Positions 50,285-61,338 of a stretch of DNA of 64,000 nt are shown in pieces. The first letter of the stretch is position 1, and each line of letters begins with the position of its first letter. Source of the DNA: Citrus sinensis. Its lineage: Eukaryota; Streptophyta; Magnoliopsida; Sapindales; Rutaceae. The notes beneath the pieces were generated by a model. The model was not told where the DNA came from. It searched no databases and worked only from the letters and a program-made list of their open reading frames with translations. The DNA is taken from positions 27,473,501 through 27,537,500 of the forward strand of contig NC_068559.1 in assembly GCF_022201045.2 (NCBI RefSeq), read 5' to 3'. The position numbers and the translations under genes are program-made.

Positions 50285-51290
50285 TTACAGGATGTCATCA
50301 TAAGCGACGATCTCTCTGCCTCTGAAAGGCACCTCTAAAGCTGAAGAACCGTCACCGCTAGTTTTGGGGTTAACAATAGCTGACGCAAGCTTAATGCCTC
50401 TTCCATGTCTGCTGAGAGGCACCTCAGCACGCAAAAGCTTAGAAGATGAACCAATGTCCTTATTGGCACCACTCTTCACTGCTTCCTTCCATTGGGCTAG
50501 AGGATCTGTTGCCCATAAAACCTGGACCTGCAACAAGAACACCAATGTCGGTATCTGATTGTAATTTTAAAACCAAACGGTACCAAAGAGAAGAAGAACT
50601 CGAATGGTCTAAGCGCTCGCAAGAGCTTTAGAATACTGAATTAAGAAGATATCAGCACTTGGAAGAGCCGAGGTCAAATTCGTAAGCAAAGGTCACGCTT
50701 CAAGCCATGTATGAAAAGGCAAAGGGTTGAATTGAAAAGCTTTCTTTATTTATTTTGCTAATTTGAAACTAAGATAACTCATGGAAAAAAAAAATTAGAA
50801 ATTCCTGCAATCAATTGAACCAGAAAATCAACTTGAATTGAGTCCAATTCAGTCACTATAACCAAACGTAAAAATGAAAAGCATCAAAATTTGACTCCAA
50901 CCAAAAAATAATAATAATAATAATAATCAATTTTACCAAACAACATGAATTTATTTATACCTTTTGTGAATCAACTGTGATGCCGAAGGAGGCATCAAGG
51001 GCAGCAGCAATGGCAGCTTCAGCAGAATCTTTTGTCCGGTAGGTAATGTATCCGAGACGATTGCGATCGATGCGGATGCGGGAGATGGCGCCGTAGATCT
51101 CAAACCTCGACTTTAAATCAAGCACCGAGCAGTTCGGCCGCAGACCCATCACCACCACGGCTGGAGGCGGCAACGGCTTGACGTATGGCTTATCATCGTC
51201 GGCGGCGGGACGAGAGAGAGGACGACGTCGTTTTGGGGCTGAATTAGCGTCGTGGCGGGAGGGGTAGGGCTTGTCTCGCTTGCGACTCAT
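50285..51290 (-). CDS. Short RRM-domain RNA-binding protein, 2 exons
   Basis: Exons (minus): 50961-51290 and 50285-50527; 573 nt, 190 aa plus stop. The basic N-terminus (MSRKRDKPYPSRHD, then PKRRRP) suggests nuclear localisation. An RRM-like fold follows: VVVMGL at about 45-50 (RNP2 position), LGYITYR at about 79-85 (weak RNP1), and acidic/basic alternation between. The C-terminal exon carries VQVLWATDPLAQWKEAV and ends GREIVAYDDIL. An upstream Met at 51362 exists in frame, but MSRKRD matches the start I recall for Arabidopsis At1g27050-type proteins, so I chose it. RNP1 lacks the usual second aromatic residue, so RNA binding needs confirmation. Exact function unknown. Confidence 0.88.
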
Positions 51291-52331
51291 GTTAGAAAAA
51301 CTTGAATAACGATGATAGTTTACTACCACTGGTTCTTTACTCGATGAGTGCGTGGTGTACACCGTGTAGATATTCGAGTGGATCTTTTCTACTGCTCCAT
51401 TTTTGTCAGTAGAGTTTTTACTAAAAAAAAAATTATTATTTAATTATTAATAAAAAATTTTATTATAAAATTATTTTTATAGATAAATTTTTTAGTTACA
51501 TTATAAAAATAATAAAATAATATTATAAAATAAATAGATGATATTTTAGATTTTTAACATTAAAAAAATTTTAATTTTTATTCTTAAAAATTTAAAATTT
51601 AAATTTTTTATTAATAGAGGTAAAATAATTTATTTAAATTTTAAAAAATTTACTAAAAAATAATCAAATAAAAAAATTATAATAAAAATTTATAAAATTA
51701 AATAAATACAACTATTAAATAACTCATATTAAACATGTACCACATCGTAATGCGCAAGAGTTTAAGTGGGCTTAACTCAGTTGCGTTCCGCTCGTGCTGT
51801 ACATTTTCTTATAAATTCTTTACCCTCTAATATTTCATCTACTCTTTTAAAAAAACTTAATTAATTAATTAATTTCATCCTGATAGTGCTAGAAACATTA
51901 TTTATTATTTTATTATATACCTCTTTTTAACCTTTTTAGAAAATATCAGCAAACCGTTGTGCTAAATTCCGTTAATAATATATAAAACCAGGTAAAAATG
52001 AATCGATCCATAAACACATTCCCTAATTGTCGCTTCCCAATCACCAAACTTACCCCTTAAATCCGACGACATTGATAAATCCTCCGGCTTTGTTTTGTAT
52101 GCATGTGCCGGATTAGGCTCTATCCTTCCTTCCACTTGTCCTTCCAAATTTATCCTCTTCGTATTAATTAATCTCTCACACACTAATTTAATATTAAAAT
52201 CCATGTGCGCAGAGGATAACAAAAGTATAGAACAATCTCTTACACTCTTCTCTCTCAAAAACCCAAACCAATTTTCAGATAAATCGCATTTTGTGTTTTC
52301 AATTTTGATGGAGAGCTGAAAATAAAGTTCA
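51291..52331. promoter_or_regulatory. Divergent intergenic region between RRM gene and COG2426-type gene
   Basis: The RRM gene (-) and the next gene (+) are transcribed away from each other from this approximately 1-kb gap, so it may serve both as promoter. A very AT-rich, low-complexity block fills 51420-51720. No other ORF is convincing. Confidence 0.5.
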
Positions 52332-53461
52332 ATGGCTGCCTCTGTTTCATCGCTAACCTTTCCGTTCTTTAACTCGAAACCGCACTTCAAAATCTCACAA
52401 AATAATGTCGATAATCCTCTCATCGCCACTAACAATCAGATACAATCTCTCTTCGTTTTCTCGAAGTCAAAACCTTTCTCCACGTTCCAAAGCCGACGCC
52501 ATTTGGGTCCTCTTGTTTCATCGTGCTTTCCCACAAGAGCTTCTTTTTCTTCGGATATGTTTCCTGATAACATAACTGAAGAGGAAAGAATCCTCCCTGT
52601 CACTGAGGAAACTCCGCTGAAATTTCTCTTGTGGGTTGTATTTTGGGCTTCTTTGTCCCTTGTTTGGTTCTCCACTTCTGGCGATGCTAATGCTGCTGTT
52701 GACTCCATTAGAGCTTCCGCTATCGGCCTCAAAATCGCCACTGCTTTGAGGAGATCTAGCTGGCCCGATGAGGCCGTGGTGTTTGCACTCGCTACGCTCC
52801 CTGTACTTGAGCTTCGTGGGGCAATTCCTGTTGGTTATTGGATGCAACTCAAGCCTGTGTTGCTGACTGTCTTATCTGTTCTTGGGTTAGTCTTCATTCA
52901 TTCTCTTTATCCCGATTTCTTACATATTTTATTTCCTTGTGTTTGAAGAACTCGTAGAGCCAGAGCTAGAGGATTCTGTTGTGTGTATGATTATTAATGT
53001 ACAATTGTTGAGGCTAGTGATCAAAATTTTGGGGTTTTAACTGTAGGAACATGGTTCCCGTGCCATTCATTATACTTTATCTCAAGAAGTTTGCTTCATT
53101 CCTTGCTGGGAAAAACCGGTCCGCATCTCAGTTCCTTGATATGCTATTTCAGAAGGCCAAAGAGAAAGCTGGCCCAGTAGAGGAGTTTCAATGGCTTGGC
53201 CTTATGCTTTTTGTGGCTGTGCCATTTCCTGGAACAGGAGCTTGGACAGGAGCCTTCATTGCTGCCATTCTTGACATGCCATTTTGGTCTGCTTTATCAG
53301 CAAATTTCTTTGGTGTTGTGATTGCTGGGCTTCTGGTGAACTTGCTTGTCAACCTTGGTCTCAAATATGCCATTGTTACAGGTGCTATTCTTTTCATTAT
53401 ATCCACTTTTATGTGGAGTACTCTTCGAAGTATCAGGAAGTCTTTGGGCTCATCAAGTTGA
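52332..53461 (+). CDS. Predicted plastid membrane protein, COG2426 small multidrug-export-like, 2 exons
   Basis: Exons 52332-52885 and 53047-53461; 969 nt, 322 aa plus stop, phase-2 junction. Residues about 1-80 are Ser/Arg-rich, like a chloroplast transit peptide. Hydrophobic segments follow: LKFLLWVVFWASLSLVWF; then the family core with WPDEAVVFALATLPVLELRGAIPVGYW, VPVPFIILYLKKF, and the block from GLMLFVAVPFPGTGAWTGAF to the C-terminal helices. This matches proteins named putative small multidrug export protein (Sm_multidrug_ex family). The drug-export role is a name inherited from bacteria, and the substrate is unknown. Start is the first ATG in frame with an upstream stop. Confidence 0.9.
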
Positions 53462-54889
53462 TGTTAAATCAATGACTGAAGTTATCTTTTCATCCATAAT
53501 CACACTTTTTGATTTTGTTTGAATTTTATCCTTAGTCACCGTTAGCGTCTCTGCCTTACTTGCTTACTTTGATTCTATCTACATTGGTTCTCTTTAATAA
53601 TTGAGAACATAATCTATAAATCCTTCAGGTTGAGTTATTATTAAAAAATATGAGACAGTGATTCGAGAAGATAAACCTTTTTTTTTTCCTCTTGTGGTAG
53701 TTCGATGAGATCATGAATAGAAGTCGATGCTTACACTTTTCTTTTTTCCACACCACAAATAGACGTGTGCATAAATAATGATTGTGAATGATTAAACCTA
53801 TTCTTGTGGTTAGAAGAGTACTGGACAAGGCGCATATTTAGAAACATTGTGTACCATGGTTTATATGACTGTCTGTCACATTACCAGATTGTTATTTAGA
53901 AACCTTGTGTACCATGGGTTATATGACCATTTATCACATTAGCAGATTGTTTTTTAAGTATGATAAATTTGATTCTGACCAGAGTAATGTCTCTAAGGTG
54001 GTCCTACTACGCTCTTGAACTAATACATAATCTAGTAGAAATGGCCAGTATGTCCTAGTTAAAGACACGTATCTTTTCTTAACAAAAAACAATTGCATCG
54101 TATAATTTCTTGGAAGAGGGGAAAAATTGGTCGAGTTGATATTCATAAATCATATTATGTGGAATTTGGAATGTAGCTGCACAAACTTTCCAGGAAACCA
54201 CAAGTTTTTACTTAGAAGCTAAAGATCCTAGATGGCACTTGTACTTTGCCAGAGATACAAGCCTTCTTCCTGCACGACACCAACTATTATTTTGAAGTGT
54301 ATCTTTGTTTCTCTTGTAGTCGAGCATTGAGCCCCTCTTCCCATCATTTACAGGAATGTGGTGGCGTATTATCTACAAATGGGGCCTATTCCCGCTTGTT
54401 TTTGCCAAGGTTTTTGTGGTGGGGATGAGAATTGGAAATGTAGTTGCCACATGCAGTCCTTACCTTTAGTCCTTTGGGATAATCTCTCCTCCGTATATGG
54501 AGTAATTGTGCAAGCTTGGTTACAAACTTGTGCTGTGTAATATATATTAGGTATCAAATGACAAAGAGTGGTCAATTTCTTTGCTTTCCAAGATCCCATC
54601 TGTAGTTTTAATTTGGGATTTAAAATTTTATGCCAAGGCGTGAATTCTGCAACCTTAGTCCGCCTGGTGTACTTTTGGAGAAATCTTCATTCTTTAAGGA
54701 GAACCTGCTGGCTTGTCATTATCCGGTCATACCTCTGAAGTACGCTCTCCCTTCACTGCTAGATAAGACTCTCTGTTCGACCTGATTTGGGAAACTTTCA
54801 TTTGGGCAATGTTGCAAGGGAGCTCACAGACTAAGTTCAAGGAATATTGCATTACGAACTTTTTACCATGAAGGTTCAAGTGAGTTTCA
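53462..54889. other. Spacer with a 58-bp tandem duplication
   Basis: No gene recognised; small overlapping ORFs at 53934-54599 show no domain. Two 58-bp units lie at 53835-53892 and 53893-53950. Confidence 0.5.
53835..53950. repeat. Two-copy tandem repeat, 58-bp unit
   Basis: Both units start TATTTAGAAAC and contain GTGTACCATGG and TATATGAC, differing at a handful of bases. Confidence 0.85.
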
Positions 54890-54899
54890 ATCAAAATTA

Positions 54900-55809
54900 G
54901 GGTATTTTTCAGGGACCTCCCCTGAAGTTTAGTGTATTGACAGTTAGATAGAAAGTATTCATGTAATTACAGGGACCTCCCCTGACGTTAGTATTCCGTT
55001 AAGTGAACCGTCAGTTGACCGTTGAAATTTCAAAAATGCCCTTGCCGTTTATCTTCTTACTAGTTACCGTGCTTGCCTTTACTCCACCGAACTCATCCAC
55101 TCAATACTCACTCAAATCAATTCCAGATTTCCACTACCCAAGTCCCATCATCAATTCATCATCATCTCCTCAAAACCAATAAACCGGCTCCTTTGGGCTT
55201 TGATGCTTGAGTAGTTTATCGAAAATGCAATTAAGTATTTAAGTTAATTGGATCCTTCACCTGCAGCATGGGTCACCTGAATTTACCCATATCAAAACGC
55301 AAAGCTCAACAATGGAAACTTCTAGACATCATCTCCGCCATAGTCTTCGGCTTACTCCTTGTCTTCTTTCTCCTAGTCTTCACTCCACTCGGCGATTCAC
55401 TCGCCGCCTCTGGTCGCCAAGCCCTTCTCAACAGAGACGCATCAACTGCAGTCGATCTACCATGGCGGAACCAGAGCAGAGACGAAGTAGTAGTACCACT
55501 ACCGGCCGAGACAGAGCCAAGAGGCGGCAGCAACAACAGTTGATTTTGGTTACTGCAACGGAGAGAGAGCCGTGAATTTTTTAGATTCGGATAATGAGAT
55601 GCGGCTTGGGGTTTGTTTTGTAATTTATTTTAAAATTTGTATTGGGATTCTTTGAGAACGTGTCACTTTTATTTTTACGTATTTACCCTTCATAATATCG
55701 TTATACGTATTTTTGTATTAACGTCAGGGGAGGTTCCTGTAATTACATGAATACTTTCCATTCGACTGTTAATACACTAAACCTCAGGGGAGGTCCCTAA
55801 AAATTACCC
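54900..55809. mobile_element. 910-bp Pack-MULE-like element with 10-bp TSD
   Basis: The left terminus GGGTATTTTTCAGGGACCTC and the reverse complement of the right terminus GGGTAATTTTTAGGGACCTC open inverted repeats of about 90 bp. Both contain AGTGTATT, AAAGTATTCATGTAATTACAG and CCTCCCCTGACGTTA. ATCAAAATTA flanks both ends (54890-54899 and 55810-55819). TSD size and long TIRs fit Mutator-like elements. There is no transposase; the interior carries gene-derived coding sequence (next entry), the definition of a Pack-MULE. Confidence 0.9.
55268..55543 (+). CDS. Captured gene fragment: N-terminus of a QUA3-like pectin methyltransferase, 91 aa
   Basis: The ORF starts MGHLNLPISKRKAQQWKLLD, followed by a 22-residue hydrophobic signal anchor (about 20-41) and TPLGDSLAASGRQALL. 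This agrees with the N-terminal region of QUASIMODO3-type Golgi pectin methyltransferases as I remember them. The usual continuation into the methyltransferase domain is absent. After ALL the protein runs 37 residues of different sequence (RDASTAVDLPW, ending GGSNNS) to a stop. CTGCAG|C directly before the ATG looks like a splice acceptor, so a 5' UTR exon and intron may have been captured with the exon. It sits wholly inside the TIR element. Expression is unknown; the peptide could at most be a Golgi-anchor fragment. Confidence 0.75.
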   Translation: MGHLNLPISKRKAQQWKLLDIISAIVFGLLLVFFLLVFTPLGDSLAASGRQALLNRDASTAVDLPWRNQSRDEVVVPLPAETEPRGGSNNS

Positions 55810-58800
55810 ATCAAAATTATCATCCGATGAAAGTAGTAACTAGTAACTAGACTTGGGCCGTTAAGTCTTGTGGTGGGCTAGTTTTATCTTTGGTGGGTAA
55901 TCAATTTTTGTTCTATCGGCCCAGGCTACAGTTGTTGAACATTGGTCACCTTTGATCTTGGGGCCAGTCAGTCTACCTCTCTCCCATGATTCGAGTGAAC
56001 CATGCGAAGCGTCTCTTACTCGTTAGTTTCGAGTGGAAACGGAGTTAAATTTCCTCCAAATGAAAAACTCACATCCTTGTACCAAAAGAACAGCCTACAC
56101 TAATTATAGATTCTATCGTTCATCAGTCAACATCTTACCGATAGTGACATACATAAAACACCCCTTGTATAGATCATGCACGCTAATGATAGCAACACTG
56201 AACCGTTCACGATCATTTCGTGCTTGCCATCTGTTTCTTAACTCGCTTGTTGAAATTAATTTTGATTTGAATATGCTTTTTAGTTAAAGGGCAGACGGAT
56301 ATTGACTAAAATGGAGCTTCTTCGCAAGGCCTCAGAGCTGTCCACGTCTTTCATGAAGCTGCATTTCCATTTTTCTTATCTCACGTTTCATATGCCCATA
56401 CTTTGCTCTTGGGATCTTTAAAAATCCATTGCAATCTGATGATTTTGAGAGTTCAGTAAAATTCCTACGGAATCGCGAAAAGAATATGTTATAAGTAAAG
56501 ATAAGTGCGTTTCATCCGTCGAGTTACGTGTTGCCGTTTCTATCATCTTTCTTTCTTTTTTTTTCATTTTGGCTGTTTTGCATTTTTCTTTAAAGTCAGG
56601 TCAACTCGCACCCTTGGCCTTGGTTCTCATTTTTTGTCTGTCCAATTGTTACATCACATGTAACTTTACCGTGGTCCATGATAACGGTCCATTAAGAGTT
56701 ATGATTGCGTGACTTTTTTAACTTATTACGGGTCACTTTCAATTCGTAATTACTTTAAAATGTGACCAACACTGGCTAGTATAACAACACACGCATAAAG
56801 TTTTGAATGCTTTATTAAGATCAGGTTGGTTGGTATTCAGATACAGATATAGTCATTTTTAAATAATAATTTTAATAAAATTTTTATGATATAAATATAA
56901 AATTAAATTAACTTAATTTTTAAATTAAAATAATTAATATTAATCAAACACTTTTAAGGTACAATTAACCATGGTCAATCCCTAAACATATTTATAGTTT
57001 GTGTGCTTAACAAAGTAAAATAAAAGTACAATATCTAAAAAAAAAAATCGAAATCGAATTAGATTTTTTTCATTATCTAAAAAAAAAAAAAATCGGATGC
57101 TTATTAATAAAATCAAATCAAAGAGTAGAGTGGAGGAAAAAAAATTTCATGAGGAGGGTAATACCATGTCCAATAGGATTTCAAATCCAGTTGATTGGTT
57201 TTAGTGGAACAATTGACTGCGTAACTCTGTCCTCATCAAATTTGAATGCCAAAAACAAAAATTAAAAAAAAAAAATTTAAAATAAAAAAGAAGAAGGGGA
57301 ACTGAAAAGAAGACACCGCATCTCGTACTCGTAATCTGATGAATTTGCGCTGACAAGGAGACGTGATGTGCACGTGGGGGGCGAGACCCACGAAAGTAAC
57401 CGTACACGTGTAACAGCAGAAATGGACAGGTGTGCACTGTAACAGAGCCAACAAAAGCCCCAATCCCCCTTCGGCCTTTCTCTTTCTCTTGGTCTTCGGG
57501 CCCCGTTTCCCGTTTCATTCTTATCTGCACCTCCCCCTGAGACGATGACTGAAAGCGAAGCATGTTACAGTCTTGGACCCTCACACCGAAGCTTTCTATT
57601 TCCGACGCTACCATGCGTTTGCTGCCACCGTGCCACGCTGCATCTCATACCTCCACTTGTGTGGGTCCATTGCCCATTATCCATCGACGCCGCTGGGTTT
57701 GCGTTATAGCCTTGATATGGACAAGTGGATGGTGGATTTTGACCCCTTTTCATCACAACCGAACACGTGGCCCCAACCGCTGTCCGTTTTACGATAACGA
57801 TTGTGAATTTGTGATCGTGGCCGTTGTAAATGTACTAGGAGCAAGCGAAATTTTAAAATATTAATATAACTACTACTTGTATTATTATTTTTTTAAATAA
57901 ATACACACATGTTACATTATTATTTATTTATTATATGACTGATATAATATTTTTGATATATTCTATAATTTTTGGAGGAGCATATCCACAACAAACTTGA
58001 GTTTCTCACTTTCGTTTTAGTTTTTATTTGGTTCGTTCTTTTTTTTAAAAAAAAAAATATTTCCTTGTTTTCATCCATCCAATTAGTTAGGCTAATTTAT
58101 TTTATTGTAGATGCTCGTTCTATCAGATTTTGGGTGAGAGTACAGTTGTATTGATTGAAGTAGTTTTCTCCCTCTTAGAATGGACTTTTGAGCAAGGGGA
58201 GCCAAAATTAGAAATGTGGTTATATGGATAAACTTATTATGGGCCAAAAAGGAAAAATTGTAAAAATCGTTATATTAAAAGGCTAAAAATATAGATTTAT
58301 TCATTTATTGTATACAATCAAATACATTTTATTAGCTTTGCCCCCTGCTTTCGGTCTATGCTGATCGATATCATAAATTTCATAACATCAATGGATTGCA
58401 ATGTTATTTTATGAGTTGAATATATAAATAATTTGTTGCGTACACTACTACTTGATCTCTTTTTTTTTTCTTTTTGAAAAAGAAAAATCCTTTAGTTGGG
58501 TGTACAGCCACTTCACGAACTCACTCTCTCTATTAAGTGTACATACAGCCTCTGAATTTGATTTGAGGTAGGCGTGTTGGAACAGCAAGCTCGTGTTGTG
58601 ATACTGCGTACGTAAATCATCAAATGCCAAAAAGCAGCAGCATTTTCGTTTGTGCATGAATAGTAAAACAACCCAACACTTGACCCATTCAAGAAAGAAA
58701 GCAATCAAAACAGTGAATTCATAACAAACTACACGCAGCAGATTTTATTGACCTTGAAAATTTGGAGATTGGCCGTATGCTTGTCCCGTGGTACTCTTGT

Positions 58801-59134
58801 ACTATTGCCGCCAACTTCTTCGCTATAACCCCGTTTAGCTAAACAAGCATTAAGCAAACCCTCTTACATAATTAAGCTCTACAAGACATTTCTTTGCAAA
58901 AGGGTTTTGAAATACTAAAACAATGATCTTCTGTTTAATATTCAAATACCAAGAAAATGTCAACATCAACAATAGGTCGTTCTCGTGTAACTGCTAAAAC
59001 GCTTTAGGGCAACTGAAGAAATTATATAGGAGATCAAAAAACCATACCATAAATATAATCTTGACTTTCAGCAACATTAAATTCTTTTTTCCAAATATTT
59101 CATTGTTAGGATTTCAAACCGATTGGTTACGCTG

Positions 59135-59135
<1 letters not shown>

Positions 59136-59203
<68 letters not shown>
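59136..59203. repeat. (TA)n microsatellite, about 34 units
   Basis: Uninterrupted alternating T and A over 68 bases. Confidence 0.95.
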
Positions 59204-59206
<3 letters not shown>

Positions 59207-59476
59207 AAAATAATAATAATAAATATATCCTCATGGATTGACAATAGATTATTCAAGTGCTTTTACAAAGTTTCCCTTGAATTTAGCCAATATTTTGCTT
59301 CTTAACGTTGTCCGAAGCACACGGATTATGACAATCTGCTAAATCTGGTTGGCTGTTTCTTGTTTTCCACATTCTCAATATGATTTTAACTTCAGCTCGT
59401 TCGGAAAGTTATATTTAAAGTTTATAATGTTTCCAATTTCATTTTCACGAAGGATTTTTTTCTTTTTCTTTTTTTT

Positions 59477-59498
59477 GGGGGGGGGGGGGGGGGGGGGG
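59477..59498. repeat. G22 homopolymer tract
   Basis: Twenty-two consecutive G, preceded by a T-run. Confidence 0.95.
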
Positions 59499-59816
59499 AG
59501 GATTCTTTGACTGCATGAATCCGAGAATGGTGTCATCAGGTAGATTGCTATTTGCTAAACCCTAAACTTTATATATATATATATAAAAGATGTATGCACG
59601 CATGAAGCCATGGCATTAACAATGAAGCATAAATATCCCATTACCACAAGAAATGCATTATTGATACCGCACCATTGATAGTAACCATAATAACAAGTGA
59701 GAATCAGCAAATTTTGCACTGCTGAGAAAAGATATAGAAGCACATGTGCCACGTGACATAGCTTCAGGTGAGGCCAGCCAATGGCCATGCACTAAAACTG
59801 CAGATACACAATTTAC

Positions 59817-61338
59817 TTAGTAAGGCCAGGACCAGAAGAGCTGATCTTCCAAAGAGAATCCAAAATTCCTAGAATTGGTTGGTGGGTCGTCATAGCAGCA
59901 GGAATCTTCAAGTTTTAATAAGTAGTGCGAAGAATCAGGAGGATCGATCAAAGATGAATGGTTCCCATCTGTGTAGTGTGGGCTGTCCGAGTCGAAAACG
60001 TCACTCTTGGCTGAATTTGCATCTTCCTGCTTACAGGTCACCACTGGGACGGAGGAGAACAAAGTTTTAGTCTCAGCGCTTGTGACTGGTTTTTGAGGTT
60101 CTGCCACTAATAACTTGACGGCATCAAATGTTTCCAAAATTTCCTTCCCTTTTTCTTTAAGAAGCAACTTATCCTTCAGCGAAAGAACCTGTTTAATTAA
60201 TTTAATAGCACAATTGAACCGTTATTTTATATAAGTGATATCATGGCTTTAGCAGCAGTGATTGAAAGAGGAGAGCTGAGAGATGTTGCGTAAAGATTAA
60301 TTACTACCTCATTTTGCAAAACTTGCTTCTCCTTGAGGAGGTTGTCATAGTCATCCTTGAGCTTATCATAAACAGCTTTCAAAGAATCGTAGTCCTTTTC
60401 AAGTCGTTGGTTCCTGGACCGAGCACGCCGGTTTTGAAACCAAATTGCAACTTGGCGAGGCTGCAACCCAAGCTCCTTTGCAAGTTGGACCTTTCTCTCC
60501 GGTTCCAGCTTGTTCTCAACCTCAAAATTCCTCTCAAGAAACTGAACTTGAGTCGCCGTCAGCCGCCTTTTCTTTCCCGGTTGACCTAACCACCCATCGA
60601 AATCCACATAAGCATTGTCTTCATTGTCAAGTGATTGAAATGGCGGTGCCCTTGCTGCGCCTCCTTCACCAACATTCTCAAAATTAGCCTTAGATTGTGG
60701 ACCTAAATGAAAGAAAGACACATAAAACATTAGATTATCATTTTCTTCTTGTTCTAATTTGACATGACGGACCAAATAAATATGCTAACTCAAGTTTTCT
60801 TCCAAAAACAAAATCAAAAGTAGAAAAATATCATATGCAAGGAGCAAGCACACTTTAAAAGTAAGAATTTTTATGAATAAATGTTTCAACCTTTTTTTCC
60901 GTTTAATGAATACAATAAAAACAGAGGTACTCTGTTATCAAAACATCGAATCAATCAAAAGCTAACAACTTTTTTTTTTTTTTCATTTGTTTTTCTAGTG
61001 AACTAAATGACTAATTGCTTATCTCCTCCAAAAACATTTTGCTCATTCATTCGGAAGAGAAGATAAGCAAGATCATAAAAGAATCACAAACCCGCCAAAC
61101 GGAAATTTTGCATGCATTAACATGAACAATGACAAATCTACCAAAAATAATAAGGAGAGTGCAAACAGAGGAAGAAGAAAAGCAGGGAATTACCCTGAAG
61201 CGAAGTAGGAGATTTGGATAACCAGAACGAGTCAAGAAGCTCAGAATAAAAGGGTAGCTTTTCGTTTCTAAGTAAAGTGCCGACGTTTTGGCTGCCACAG
61301 ACACTATTCCCACATGCTGCCATAGCTTTTCGCTTCAT
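59817..61338 (-). CDS. HB54: HD-Zip class I transcription factor (HB54-like), 3 exons
   Basis: Exons (minus): 61194-61338, 60308-60702, 59817-60188; 912 nt, 303 aa plus stop, phases consistent. Residues about 92-147 form the homeodomain ([45 protein letters not shown]). It is followed at once by a leucine zipper with Leu at 149, 156, 163, 170, 177 and 184. HD-Zip I factors dimerise through the zipper and bind CAATNATTG-type sites in the nucleus. The C-terminus is acidic, ends DQLFWSWPY and has the Trp-rich finish seen in class I activators. Odd: where the class has RARWKTKQLE, this has [12 protein letters not shown]54 assignment rests on gene order and overall similarity; other HD-Zip I members are possible. 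Confidence 0.9.

Larger units (their letters stand above)
55820..59816. other. Spacer with G-box cluster and simple repeats
   Basis: No recognised gene. ORFs of 84-137 aa at 56033-56287 and 57201-57864 match nothing I know. 57200-57860 is less AT-rich and contains CACGTG at 57371-57376, 57405-57410 and 57764-57769. A TA repeat lies at 59136-59203 and a G22 run at 59477-59498. The last part should hold the HD-Zip 3' UTR. Confidence 0.5.

Noticed and set aside
51420-51720. Possible AT-rich MITE
   Set aside because: No clear TIR or TSD; low complexity alone explains the partial self-complementarity.
56033-56287. 84-aa ORF
   Set aside because: No recognisable motif and no partner exons.
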